Shown here: piece by piece, positions 55,221 to 63,012 of the stretch
Position numbering within the stretch: position 1 is the first letter of the stretch
How the letters are laid out: each line of letters opens with the position of its first letter
From: Myxococcales bacterium
GTDB lineage: Bacteria; Myxococcota_A; Polyangia; Polyangiales; Houyiibacteriaceae
Reading direction: 5' to 3'
Length of the DNA stretch: 64,000 nt
Assembly: GCA_029862185.1 (NCBI GenBank)
Contig: JAOTXX010000001.1
Span: 85,486 to 149,485, forward strand
Notes under the pieces: model-generated
The model's database searches: none
Seen by the model: only the letters and a program-made list of their open reading frames with translations
Told to the model about the DNA's origin: nothing
Position numbers and translations under genes: made by a program

Positions 55221-56948
55221 TCAGCGAGGCTTCTCGTAGATGGTCACGCCACCCACGAGCGTTTGGTCGATCTCGATATCACGGAGATCTCCTTCGTCGA
55301 GAGGATTCTTCGATAGGATCACGAGGTCAGCGAGCTTGCCGGGTTCAATCGTACCGAGCTGTTCTTCGATCCGCAGTTGCCAGGCCGCGTCGGATGTCAT
55401 CGCACGAAGGGCCTGTTCGACGGAGATGCGTTCGTCGGGGCCCAGGACCTCGCCGTTCGAGGTCTCACGCGCAACAGGTGTCCAAAGCTGCAGCATCGAG
55501 TCGATCGGGACGATCGGCGTATCGAGATGGGTCGTGAATGGTATCCCGAGGGCAGCCGCGCTTGCTGCCGGGCTGATTCGCGCGGCGCGTTCGGGCCCGA
55601 GGAAGATGTCGCGGTGCCGGTCACCCCAGTAGTAGACGTGCGCGCTGAAGAAGCTCGGGGTCGCGCCGAGTTTCTTCATCCGTTCGAGTTGGTCGGGGCG
55701 TGCCATCTGCGCGTGTACCAGAATTGGTCGAGCGTCTTGTGCGGGACAGGCTCCCAGCGCCGCTTCCCATGCATCGAGAAACCGATCGATCGCCGCATCC
55801 CCGTTGCCGTGCACCGCGACCTGCCGGCCCGAGCAATGAATCGCTTTGACTTGCGCGTTCAGCTCCTCGCCATCGATGTTCGGATAGCCGCGGTAGTCCG
55901 CTTGGTGCTCGCCAGGTCGGTAGTAGGGCTCGCTGAGGAAGCCGGTGTATCCCTGAATCGATCCGTCACCCACGAACTTCACGGCGCCGATGTACACGCG
56001 CTCGCTCGCGTACTGCCCGAGGTCCAGTGTCCCTTCCGCCACCTCCAGGCCGAGCTCGTCCTTCGGCCAAATCACCAATCGCTGCGGGATCAGACCGAGC
56101 TTTGAGCCGCTGCTCATTCCTTTGATTTGCACGAGGGTCGCGAGACCGTTCTGGACGGTCGTGAACCCTTGCGCGGCGTAGAGAGCCGAAGCCGAACGGA
56201 CCACGGCGATCTGCTGGAGCGGCGGCATGTTGAGCGCCTCCAGCTGAAGGGGGCGTGAGGCGGTCTCGAGGAGCAGGCCGGTGGGCTTCCCGGTTTCTTG
56301 GTCTTTGCGGATTTCCCCGCCAGGCGGGTCCGGCGTTTCCGCGGTGATGCCGAAGCGTTCGAGGGCCAGGGAGTTCACGACGGCCATGTGCGCCGATATG
56401 TGCATGGCGAGGATCGGTCGGGTCGTAGACACGCCGTCGAGATCCTCGCGCGTGAAGTGCCGCTGCTCCTCGAGCATCGTGTCGTCATAGCCAAAACCGA
56501 TGAGCCAACCGTCTCCTGGCTGGTCCGCGTTCGTCTCTTTGAGCGCATCGAGCGCCTCTGGGATCGTCCTTACGGTGCCGATGGGAGGACTGTTCAAGTC
56601 CGCCGCAACCGCGACGAGCCCGGCTCCTGGGAAATGGCCATGCGCTTCGATGAACCCAGGGACGACCGTGCGCCCGTCGAGATCGAGCACGACGTCCGCG
56701 TTTGGCAGCCAGCTCTGCACGTCACCATCGCTGCCGACCGCGACGATTCGGTCGTCTTCAATCACGAGCGCCGTCGACTGCGTGCCCTCGGCGTCCATCG
56801 TGAGGATTCGCCCGTTGGTCCAGACCTGAAGCCCAGGCGGTGACGGATGAAGCCGCAGCCATGCGAGGCCGCCGCCAACGACGACGAGAGCGACGAGCGC
56901 AACGAGGGCCCACGCAATTCTCCGGATGATCTTCTTCACGGCGGCCAT
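55221..56948 (-). CDS. Membrane-anchored amidohydrolase (Amidohydro_3)
   Basis: ATG 56948 gives 575 residues; the open frame extends upstream without recognisable sequence. An N-terminal membrane helix (WALVALVALVVVGGGLAWL, about 13-31) precedes a metal-dependent hydrolase: NGRILTMDAEG, metal His103/His105 in EAHGHF, FVGDGSIQGYTG with the conserved Asp/Gly region, and HTTHLDTPIVPIDSM. The C-terminal strand IEPGKLADLVILSKNPLD matches YtcJ-type Amidohydro_3 proteins, which hydrolyse amide or related bonds on mostly unknown substrates. Anchoring suggests periplasmic action. It is divergent from the DUF4412 gene. Confidence 0.87.
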   Translation of the reverse strand: MAAVKKIIRRIAWALVALVALVVVGGGLAWLRLHPSPPGLQVWTNGRILTMDAEGTQSTALVIEDDRIVAVGSDGDVQSWLPNADVVLDLDGRTVVPGFIEAHGHFPGAGLVAVAADLNSPPIGTVRTIPEALDALKETNADQPGDGWLIGFGYDDTMLEEQRHFTREDLDGVSTTRPILAMHISAHMAVVNSLALERFGITAETPDPPGGEIRKDQETGKPTGLLLETASRPLQLEALNMPPLQQIAVVRSASALYAAQGFTTVQNGLATLVQIKGMSSGSKLGLIPQRLVIWPKDELGLEVAEGTLDLGQYASERVYIGAVKFVGDGSIQGYTGFLSEPYYRPGEHQADYRGYPNIDGEELNAQVKAIHCSGRQVAVHGNGDAAIDRFLDAWEAALGACPAQDARPILVHAQMARPDQLERMKKLGATPSFFSAHVYYWGDRHRDIFLGPERAARISPAASAAALGIPFTTHLDTPIVPIDSMLQLWTPVARETSNGEVLGPDERISVEQALRAMTSDAAWQLRIEEQLGTIEPGKLADLVILSKNPLDEGDLRDIEIDQTLVGGVTIYEKPR

Positions 56949-57043
56949 GCTACGCCCGAGGAAGGAGCCGTCGCAATCTCCCTTTGCGAGATCGATGAGA
57001 TTGGCGATCACGCTCCGGTCGCCACGAATGTCATTTTTCGAAT

Positions 57044-57062
57044 GCAAAACTCGCCGTTTTGC
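57044..57062. promoter_or_regulatory. Inverted repeat in amidohydrolase/DUF4412 intergenic region
   Basis: GCAAAAC-tcgcc-GTTTTGC is a perfect 7-bp inverted repeat with a 5-nt spacer, between the divergent amidohydrolase and DUF4412 genes, 54 bp before the latter's start. A second overlapping repeat, CTCGC/GCGAG (57050-57065), shares its right side. A dimeric regulator site is possible. Confidence 0.4.
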
Positions 57063-57115
57063 GAGATCATCGGCCTTTCCCGTCGTCCACAAGGGGAAGA
57101 GCCACGGAGGGTTGG

Positions 57116-57904
57116 ATGCGCTGGTTGATGGGTGTTCTGGTCTTGGCTACTGCGGCTCCTGCGCTGGCGTTCGAAGGTGAAATCGAAGCGAAGTCGATCG
57201 GCGATGCATCCGCTGGGTCCATTCAATTTCAAGTCTACGTCGCCAAGAATGGAGACGTGCGCATGGACACCTCGGCGAAGAGCGCCAAGGGGCAGGCAAA
57301 TCGTGCATCGTATATCAAACCCGCCAAGGGCCAGTACGACTACGCGCTCGACCACGACCGAAAGCAGGCCACCAAGATTCCAAAGGACACGATCACGAAG
57401 GTCGCCCAGAGCCAATCGGAGAAGCAGAAGAGCAAGAAACCGAACGTCGAGGTCAAGAAGCTCGGGACGGACACGGTTGCTGGGCAGAGCACCCGTCACC
57501 TCCGCGTGATCGACAAGGACGAAGGGAGCACGGCCGACCTGTGGCTGAGCGATCGGTACCCGGCGAGGCTCTGGCAGACGATCTTTTCGTTTGGCGGCGA
57601 TGGCGGGAAGAGCCCGTCGAGTGGATGGACCCAAATTGTGGAGAAGGAGTACGGCTTCAAGCCCGGGTTCGTCATGAAGATGCTGTCCAAGGACAAGGGA
57701 GGCCAGCAAAGCGGTTTGGAAGTGACCCGGATGCAAGAAAAGAAAGTCGCCGCCGGGAAGTTCGCGGTTCCGCCCGGCTACCAGGTGACCGAGGTGCCCG
57801 ATATGCCGGGGGGCATGCCGAGCATGAAGATGCCAAGCACGAAAGAAGAAGCTGAGAAGATGCGCGAAGAGTGGATGAAGAAGATGCAGGAGCAGCAGCG
57901 CTGA
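57116..57904 (+). CDS. DUF4412-domain exported protein
   Basis: ATG 57116 has CGGAGG 5 bp upstream. The 262-residue protein begins with a signal peptide (MRWLMGVLVLATAAPALA) and carries a DUF4412-like body: FEGEIEAKSIGDASAGSIQF, VRMDTSAKSAKGQANRASYI, and the strand STRHLRVIDKDEGSTADLWLSD. The C-terminus is Met/Lys/Glu-rich (MPSTKEEAEKMREEWMKKMQEQQR, in pieces) and probably a coiled coil. The fold resembles LolA-like outer-membrane lipoprotein carriers, and function is unknown. A long hairpin follows at 57959-57993. Confidence 0.75.
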   Translation: MRWLMGVLVLATAAPALAFEGEIEAKSIGDASAGSIQFQVYVAKNGDVRMDTSAKSAKGQANRASYIKPAKGQYDYALDHDRKQATKIPKDTITKVAQSQSEKQKSKKPNVEVKKLGTDTVAGQSTRHLRVIDKDEGSTADLWLSDRYPARLWQTIFSFGGDGGKSPSSGWTQIVEKEYGFKPGFVMKMLSKDKGGQQSGLEVTRMQEKKVAAGKFAVPPGYQVTEVPDMPGGMPSMKMPSTKEEAEKMREEWMKKMQEQQR

Positions 57905-58248
57905 GCCGCCGCGCGCATCCGCTCCTCCGGTGAGCGTCGGACGGTATCACGACCGTTGGGCTGGGTGGCTCAGAGCGGCCGTGAGACCCAGCCGTGCTTC
58001 CACATCCACAGCAAGAGCCGCTCTCGTATGACCATTAGGGTCGAGTGGCTTGGGGGATGAGCTCTGGGCATGGCCTGAGTGGTAAGCAAGACACGTGCCG
58101 TTCAATTTCGCGGTCGATCAGCGACCGACCGGGCTGCGTGTGTGACCGTGAGGCACGATCCCTGTGGCGCCGTTGGCACAGTCTGCTCAAACGGGCAGAG
58201 AGAACCCTCCTCGACATCCGCGGGACGCCGCTGTGATATCCTCGCCCG
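57905..58248. other. Gene-free stretch after DUF4412 gene
   Basis: No convincing gene in 344 bp. It contains a hairpin at 57959-57993 (GGCTGGGT with ACCCAGCC, inner CTCA/TGAG) that may act as a transcription stop for the gene before it, although no T-run follows. The rest shows nothing I can name. Confidence 0.5.
57959..57993 (+). terminator. Long hairpin, possible terminator
   Basis: An 8-bp outer stem (GGCTGGGT/ACCCAGCC) and 4-bp inner stem (CTCA/TGAG) enclose a GC-rich loop, 55 bp after the DUF4412 stop. The lack of a T-run makes intrinsic termination uncertain. Confidence 0.35.
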
Positions 58249-58521
58249 ATGCCATTTCTCGTCGGTTGCTTGGCACTAGGCACGCCGCGTTTCGCCATCG
58301 TCTTGGTCGTCATCTTCAGCGACTACATCGGGACTGCATACGAGACGACTATCTGGCCGCTGCTCGGGTTCTTCTTCATGCCGCTGACGACGCTCTCCTA
58401 TGCCTTTGCCATCAACAGCAACGGCTCGGTGGACGGCATGTATCTCGTCCTCGTCGTCGTCACCGTGCTGCTCGATCTCGGCCTGGTGGGGGCGGGCTCG
58501 AAGACCAAGTGGCGGGATTGA
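58249..58521 (+). CDS. Small membrane protein, hypothetical
   Basis: A 90-residue protein with three hydrophobic stretches: MPFLVGCLALGTPRFAIVLVVIFS, TTIWPLLGFFFMPLTTLSYAFA, and YLVLVVVTVLLDLGLVG, ending in a charged tail (GSKTKWRD). No ribosome-binding site is obvious before ATG 58249, and no family was recognised. The amino-acid make-up (continuous membrane pattern without frame interruption) favours a real gene over chance. It is isolated; its 3' end is 40 bp before the partial tRNA-Glu-like copy. Confidence 0.5.
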   Translation: MPFLVGCLALGTPRFAIVLVVIFSDYIGTAYETTIWPLLGFFFMPLTTLSYAFAINSNGSVDGMYLVLVVVTVLLDLGLVGAGSKTKWRD

Positions 58522-58550
58522 GCAGCGGGAGGGGGCTAGGGAGGCGACTT

Positions 58551-58585
58551 CGAAAGAAAGAGCCCGCTCTGTTAGGAGCGGGCTC
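58551..58585 (-). terminator. Terminator-like hairpin (minus strand) with repeat of tRNA-Glu flank
   Basis: On the minus strand GAGCCCGCTC-ctaaca-GAGCGGGCTC is followed by TTTCTTTCG. It lies immediately 3' of a GGGACGCC fragment. The same 18 bases recur at 59412-59429 beyond the real tRNA-Glu. Confidence 0.6.
58553..58570. repeat. Direct repeat, copy 1 (18 bp)
   Basis: AAAGAAAGAGCCCGCTCT here equals 59412-59429 exactly, 859 bp apart in the same orientation. Both copies lie on the 3' side (minus strand) of a GGGACGCC tRNA-Glu end. Confidence 0.7.
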
Positions 58586-58757
58586 GATCGTGGCGTCCCT
58601 ACTCACTCCGAGTTGGAACCAAGTGGTGGGGTTCCTCACGGATTGGGAGGGGCTTCGGAGGATGGCTGCATAGGACGGTGCCCCTTCCGATCGCACCTTG
58701 CTGAACCAACGAGAGCCAAGCAGAACGAAGACCACAGCGTACGTGACCACGTAGCAC

Positions 58758-58781
58758 CATTCACTTGGACCCAAGTGAATG
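58758..58781. repeat. Perfect 24-bp palindrome (11-bp arms)
   Basis: CATTCACTTGG-ac-CCAAGTGAATG is an exact inverted repeat with a 2-nt spacer, in gene-free DNA. It could be a regulator site, recombination site or hairpin. No T-run is present. Confidence 0.7.
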
Positions 58782-59054
58782 TCACGGTCCTGCGTGGGCG
58801 TTGTGACCCTGCCGACCAGGGCTGCTGGCACATCTTCGTCTGACCGCGTTCGGCCGTTCATTGCCGGATCCCGATTGTCGCTGTCAATCCGATCGGTGTT
58901 CCGATATGGTGCGCGCTCGTACCGTCTGGACGTCGGGATGTTCCCGTTTCTTGTGGGGGGAGTTCCTCTGCTTCCACGAATGGAAGGCGGTACGGGTAGG
59001 AATACGCAGTGCCGATTGACGGCGAACTTGCGGTCCGGGAAAGAATACAGAGAA

Positions 59055-59297
59055 ATGAAATTTGGAGTAGTCAGTGTTTGTATCGCGGCGTTCTTGATGG
59101 CCCCTTTGCTGGTCGGAGGCTGCGCCTCGACGAACCGCGTCATCCCCCTCGTTCCCGAAATGACCGAGGACAGCGACAAAATATGGATCTATCTCGAGAG
59201 CAGCAAAGGCCGGCGTGATGGAGTCTATCGATGCGTCGATGACGGCACCCCAGAGTGCATCCGCGCCAAAGACTCGAGGAAGGACGTGAGCAACTAG
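59055..59297 (+). CDS. Small lipoprotein, hypothetical
   Basis: ATG 59055 gives 80 residues. It has a lipoprotein signal (MKFGVVSVCIAAFLMAPLLVGGC, lipobox VGGC, Cys23) and a short mature part with a conserved-looking core, KIWIYLESSKGRRDGVYRCVDDGTPECIRA. The two cysteines after the lipid site could form a disulfide. Similar short Cys-containing lipoproteins with a GVYRC-like core seem common in Myxococcota; this is recollection, not a search. The upstream reading frame is open but uncharacteristic, and the ribosome-binding site is weak. It is isolated between a gene-free region and tRNA-Glu. Confidence 0.55.
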   Translation: MKFGVVSVCIAAFLMAPLLVGGCASTNRVIPLVPEMTEDSDKIWIYLESSKGRRDGVYRCVDDGTPECIRAKDSRKDVSN

Positions 59298-59410
59298 GTC
59301 GGCGCGGGCGGGTGACGACTTCACCCGGGTTGAGCGGAAAGCTGGATTGTCACGGAACGGAGTGCCCTGACTGACCGATAAGCGCGCCGAACTCCCGTCG
59401 TGACGCCCCG

Positions 59411-59463
59411 AAAAGAAAGAGCCCGCTCTTTAAGGCCCCGAGACCATTTCTGATCTCGGGGCC
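59411..59463 (-). terminator. Hairpins downstream of tRNA-Glu
   Basis: On the minus strand just after the tRNA end, GGCCCCGAGA/TCTCGGGGCC (59463-59434) forms a long stem, then AAAGAG-cggg-CTCTTT with a TTTCTTTT tail. This likely terminates the tRNA transcript. Confidence 0.6.
59412..59429. repeat. Direct repeat, copy 2 (18 bp)
   Basis: AAAGAAAGAGCCCGCTCT, identical to 58553-58570, beside the intact tRNA-Glu. Confidence 0.7.
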
Positions 59464-59465
59464 GG

Positions 59466-59538
59466 CGTCCCCACGGAGGTTTGAACTCCGGTTACCGGCG
59501 TGAAAGGCCGGGGTCCTGGGCCACTAGACGATGGGGAC
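59466..59538 (-). tRNA. tRNA-Glu (anticodon TTC)
   Basis: A 73-nt cloverleaf on the minus strand: acceptor stem GTCCCCA/TGGGGAC, D arm, anticodon loop CTTTCAC in stem CCGGC/GCCGG, and T arm CGGAG-TTCAAAC-CTCCG. The discriminator is G, and the terminal CCA is not encoded completely. It sits 30 bp from tRNA-Lys, probably co-transcribed. Confidence 0.95.
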
Positions 59539-59548
59539 AATAAGCAAG

Positions 59549-59564
59549 AGAGGCTTGCGCCTCT
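59549..59564 (-). other. Hairpin between the two tRNAs
   Basis: AGAGGC-gcaa-GCCTCT (read on the minus strand) lies in the spacer between tRNA-Lys and tRNA-Glu and may guide RNA processing. Confidence 0.35.
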
Positions 59565-59568
59565 AGGG

Positions 59569-59641
59569 TGGGCCGTCAGGGATTCGAACCCTGGACCGTC
59601 GGATTAAAAGTCCGCTGCTCTACCAACTGAGCTAACAGCCC
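59569..59641 (-). tRNA. tRNA-Lys (anticodon TTT)
   Basis: A 73-nt cloverleaf on the minus strand: acceptor GGGCTGT/ACGGCCC with a U-G pair, D arm AGCTCAGTTGGTAGAGC, anticodon loop CTTTTAA (TTT), and T arm CAGGG-TTCGAAT-CCCTG. It is upstream of tRNA-Glu in the same orientation. Confidence 0.96.
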
Positions 59642-59804
59642 GACGAAAGGCCCGGGGCTGTTTAACATGCGGATCGGTGGGGTCAAGGCAGCTAGTCAAA
59701 GCACGTGGGGGCCAACGCTATCTGCCGATTTCGCTTCCTCGAGCTGCAGACAGTGGCCTGTGTTCGGTCGGGCCGCCACGTGACATCCGGCGGTCCCGCA
59801 ACCG

Positions 59805-60386
59805 CTAGGAGTCGGGAACGGTCGCCCGTCCATAGGTCATCTTGAATCGCAGCGCCGCCGGAAGCCGATCGGCGGTGATGACCGTGTGAATCGTCAGGCG
59901 TTTTTGGTCTTTGCTGAGGACGAACCGATTGCGCGAGACGCTGCGTTCGCCCTCGAAGCGCTGGTAGAGCACGCCCTCGTCGTCGATGCCGTGACTGACT
60001 TGGAACACGTCGCCATCGGTGGGGTGGCGCCAGGTGATGGGTCGGCCGTCTGCGGGTGCGGACACCTCCGGTTGGCCGGGCCGATCGATGCGAATCTGCC
60101 CCTTCTCGACGAACACGCTGACCTCCTTCGACGGGAGGTTGGGCGCGCGCAGGCGGCGACGTGCGATGCCCCGGATGAAGAAATTCATCTGGCCGACGAC
60201 CTCGTCGATGGCTCGGTCCAGTGCTTTGATCTCCGCCTCGCCGCCCGCGTAGGTATACCTCCCAACGAACCGCTCGAGCACAGAATCGGAAGCCTGCGCC
60301 GCCGCAATCGAAGTACCGCAACAGGCTGCCAGGGCCGCGGCGGACAGCAGGCGCGATGCCGTGGACGGCGGTCGGCGCGCGCTCAT
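59805..60386 (-). CDS. Exported protein of unknown function in GH13/GT8 operon
   Basis: ATG 60386 overlaps the GH13 stop (ATGA). The 193-residue protein has a signal peptide (SRLLSAAALAACCGTSIAAAQA) and a body with mixed strands: FVGRYTYAGGEAEIKALDRAIDEV, then FVEKGQIRIDRPGQPEVSAP and DVFQVSHGIDDEGVLYQRFEG. The two adjacent cysteines inside the signal are not a lipobox at its end. No domain was recognised. Its position as third gene with an alpha-glucosidase and a GT8 suggests a link to glycan metabolism or export, but this is inference only. Confidence 0.65.
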   Translation of the reverse strand: MSARRPPSTASRLLSAAALAACCGTSIAAAQASDSVLERFVGRYTYAGGEAEIKALDRAIDEVVGQMNFFIRGIARRRLRAPNLPSKEVSVFVEKGQIRIDRPGQPEVSAPADGRPITWRHPTDGDVFQVSHGIDDEGVLYQRFEGERSVSRNRFVLSKDQKRLTIHTVITADRLPAALRFKMTYGRATVPDS

Positions 60387-62098
60387 GCGGGTTGATCCCG
60401 CAGTACCACGGCGCCTTCCCACGGACGCAAGACGTGCCGCCCGCTGGCTTCCACCGGGGTATCGTGCAGGTTCGAGTAGAGGAGGGCGTCGGCACCGCGA
60501 GCGAGATGTCGGAGGTCGATCGGCACCTCCGCCTTCGAGAAGTTGAGAAATATGTCGGCGCCTTCGTGCCGATCGGCGTCCTCGTAGACCCGCCGATACG
60601 CAAGCACCTTGTTTGGATCCGCAGGTGGATCGACGAGCGTGAGCTCGCCGGCCGAGAGTGCGAGGCTACTGCTGCGCAGCCGAAGCATCCGCCGATACGA
60701 TGCCAAGACCGAGGCCGGGTCCTCTCGCTGCGCGGCCACATTCATGACAGCGCTTTGCGGATGCAAGGGCAGCCAGGGTTCGGCGGAGTCGGGTGGCGCG
60801 AATCCCGCATGCGGTCCGCCGTGCCAGGGCATCGGGCTTCGGCATTGGTCTCGATTGGTGAGGATCCCTCGTTTCCGCAAAGCCGGCAGCAGGACTTTCG
60901 GAATGAAACCAAAGCGTTTCGAAAGTGGGTCGCGGGCTTCGTCGCGCGGCATCGGGTGATGCGAAAGACCGAGCTCGTCGCCGTAGTAGACGAACGGCAC
61001 GCCACGAACCGTCATCTGAAACGCCGCCAGCAAGCGGGCCCGATCCAAGTCGTTGCCGAGCCGCTCCATATGGCGTGGCCGATCGTGGTTGCCGAAGACG
61101 TAGGTGGGATGAAAGGGCTCGGGAAATGCCGATTCGAATTCGGCGACGAGGTCCCGAAACGCACGAGCCTGGAACGGGGTACGAAGGCTCTTGAACAAGA
61201 AAACGAGGTTCAGACCCTCTCCCGATGGACCGCAATACTCTCGCAGAAGATCGGCCGAGCCGAACACCTCGCCGACGATGAAGCGAGAGGGATGGTCGAA
61301 CTCGTCGACCACGGCGCGCAGCTCGCGCGCAAACGCAAAGGTATCGGGGTGGTTCTGGGTGTGCAGCGCTCGCTGAAAAAAACCACCGGGATTGTCTTCA
61401 GACGGGATCGCGCGCAGCGATCGAGGGTTGTCCGAGAACGCGGCGTCTTTGTAAATCGCGTTGAAGATGTCGAGCCGCAGGCCGTCCGCGCCTTCACCCA
61501 GCCAGTGCCTGACCATATTTAGCATCGCGCGTTTCACCTTCGGATTTCGGTAGTTCAAGTCCGGCTGAAACGGCAGGAAGCTGGCCCAGTACCACTGATC
61601 CGTCTCGGCGTCGTAGTGCCAGCCCGAGCCCCCAAGCATGGAGCGCCAATTGTTGGGAGGTGCTGCACCATAGGGTTTGCGTCCGTCGCGCCAAAGGTAG
61701 AAGTCCCGATGCGGGTTGTCGCGTGAGCTTCTGGATTCGAGAAACCAGGGGTGCTGGTCCGAGGTGTGGTTCAAGACCATGTCGAGAACCACTTTCATCC
61801 CGCGAGCGTGAATCTCGTCGATCAAGCGACGGCAATCCTCCAGGGATCCATACTCGGGCGCGATGCCGAAGTGGTCGCTGATGTCGTAACCGAAGTCCGC
61901 CTGCGGGCTCGAAAAGAAGGGGGACAACCAGATCGTTTCCAGGCCGAGCCACTGTACATAGTCGAGCCGCTCGATGATTCCCGGCAGGTCGCCGATTCCA
62001 TCACCCGTTTGGTCCGAGAAAGAGCGCGGGTAGATTTGATAGACGGTCGTGCGCTTCCACCATGGGAGCTCACGTTGAAGGACTTTGCTGCTGCTCAT
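60383..62098 (-). CDS. GH13 alpha-glucosidase-family glycoside hydrolase
   Basis: ATG 62098 shares a base with the GT8 stop (TAATG). The 571 residues form an intact GH13 barrel: VYQIYPRSFSDQTGDGIGDL, GLRLDIFNAI with nucleophile Asp210, VGEVF with acid/base Glu277, and FGNHDRPR with Asp339. MVLNHTSDQHPWF is the first conserved His region. The pattern fits oligo-1,6-glucosidase/alpha-glucosidase (retaining, cytoplasmic, no signal peptide), acting on alpha-glucans. Linkage preference cannot be set from sequence. Overlap with GT8 upstream and the exported protein downstream suggests tight co-expression. Confidence 0.93.
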   Translation of the reverse strand: MSSSKVLQRELPWWKRTTVYQIYPRSFSDQTGDGIGDLPGIIERLDYVQWLGLETIWLSPFFSSPQADFGYDISDHFGIAPEYGSLEDCRRLIDEIHARGMKVVLDMVLNHTSDQHPWFLESRSSRDNPHRDFYLWRDGRKPYGAAPPNNWRSMLGGSGWHYDAETDQWYWASFLPFQPDLNYRNPKVKRAMLNMVRHWLGEGADGLRLDIFNAIYKDAAFSDNPRSLRAIPSEDNPGGFFQRALHTQNHPDTFAFARELRAVVDEFDHPSRFIVGEVFGSADLLREYCGPSGEGLNLVFLFKSLRTPFQARAFRDLVAEFESAFPEPFHPTYVFGNHDRPRHMERLGNDLDRARLLAAFQMTVRGVPFVYYGDELGLSHHPMPRDEARDPLSKRFGFIPKVLLPALRKRGILTNRDQCRSPMPWHGGPHAGFAPPDSAEPWLPLHPQSAVMNVAAQREDPASVLASYRRMLRLRSSSLALSAGELTLVDPPADPNKVLAYRRVYEDADRHEGADIFLNFSKAEVPIDLRHLARGADALLYSNLHDTPVEASGRHVLRPWEGAVVLRDQPA

Positions 62099-62907
62099 TA
62101 CTTGATGATGGCGGCCACCGCGTGGTCGAAGGTCCAGTCCTCCATCGCATGCCACCGGCGCCTCCACTCGCTTGCCTTCTCGGGATGCGCGCCGAAGTAC
62201 GCATTCCACCAGGCCTCCGACCCGCCCGTGAGGGCAGGTTTGGTGAGCCAGGGCTTTTGCACCGAGTAGTGGATGACTTTGGCTTCGCGCAGGAGTGTCT
62301 CCTTCAAGCTTGGGTGGCCATGGAGAAACTGAAAAATGAAGTTCTGCAGGTTGTAGCCGGCTGGCAGGCGATGCGCGACGTCCATCGCATACCAGTTCGA
62401 GTGGAACACGTTCAAAAACCCCTGGTCGCCCCCGTCGTAACTCGGGGTCTTCCAAAGGGCCTCTAGCATTCGCTCGAAGGTTTCGGACGATGGCTCGATG
62501 ACCATCAGGCCGCTGTTGAATCGATCAGGGAGAAAGAAATCGGGTGCGGCGGCAATGGAAGGCCGCTCGAACAGCTCGTCGATGTTTTGGAGCGTAATCA
62601 GGTCGGCATCGAGCAGAACGACCTTGTCGAGATCGACGAGCTCCCAGGCCCGAAGTTTCGTGTACACGTTTCGAAAGCGTTCGAAGAGTTGCGCGCTGTC
62701 CGGTTGGGGGTTCTCGAGCGGCTCGACCTCACGAACCTGCCAGCCCTGTTCGGTTAGACGGTTGCGGGCATCGGCACCCACATCAGCCGTCACCAAAACG
62801 ATGCGCGGGACCTTGGTGCCGTGGGCCTCGAGAGATTTCCCCAGTGCTTCGACGCCGGGCAGATATCCGTCGCCGTTGCAGAGTGTCGTGGTGTATGCGG
62901 TTTTCAT
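62098..62907 (-). CDS. GT8 glycogenin-like glycosyltransferase
   Basis: ATG 62907 gives 269 residues, with residues before it in the open frame not recognisable. The GT-A fold starts MKTAYTTTLCNGDGYLPGVEALGKSL, and the metal-binding DxD is LLDADLI (Asp100, Asp102); later FNSGLMVIEPS and DQGFLNVFHSNWY correspond to the GT8 donor and acceptor regions. Family members transfer glucose or similar sugars; eukaryotic glycogenin self-glucosylates a Tyr to start glycogen, and bacterial relatives have other acceptors. It is the first gene of an overlapping operon and divergent from the CBS-domain gene. Confidence 0.88.
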   Translation of the reverse strand: MKTAYTTTLCNGDGYLPGVEALGKSLEAHGTKVPRIVLVTADVGADARNRLTEQGWQVREVEPLENPQPDSAQLFERFRNVYTKLRAWELVDLDKVVLLDADLITLQNIDELFERPSIAAAPDFFLPDRFNSGLMVIEPSSETFERMLEALWKTPSYDGGDQGFLNVFHSNWYAMDVAHRLPAGYNLQNFIFQFLHGHPSLKETLLREAKVIHYSVQKPWLTKPALTGGSEAWWNAYFGAHPEKASEWRRRWHAMEDWTFDHAVAAIIK

Positions 62908-63012
62908 TCGAAGTTGGGCGAACGTGCCTTTCGCGGCACACCGCCCTCGTGAGGTCGATCGAGGTCCATCTTGCATCCGAAGTCCAGGCCCGGCAAGCTC
63001 CCCGAATCGATC

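Larger units (their letters stand above)
58522..59054. other. Gene-free stretch with duplicated tRNA-Glu flank and palindrome
   Basis: No gene is convincing over 533 bp. It holds a hairpin plus 18-bp direct repeat (58553-58585), the tRNA-Glu-like fragment ggcgtccc (58592-58599), and a perfect palindrome (58758-58781). The last 200 bp before the lipoprotein show no clear promoter. Confidence 0.55.
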
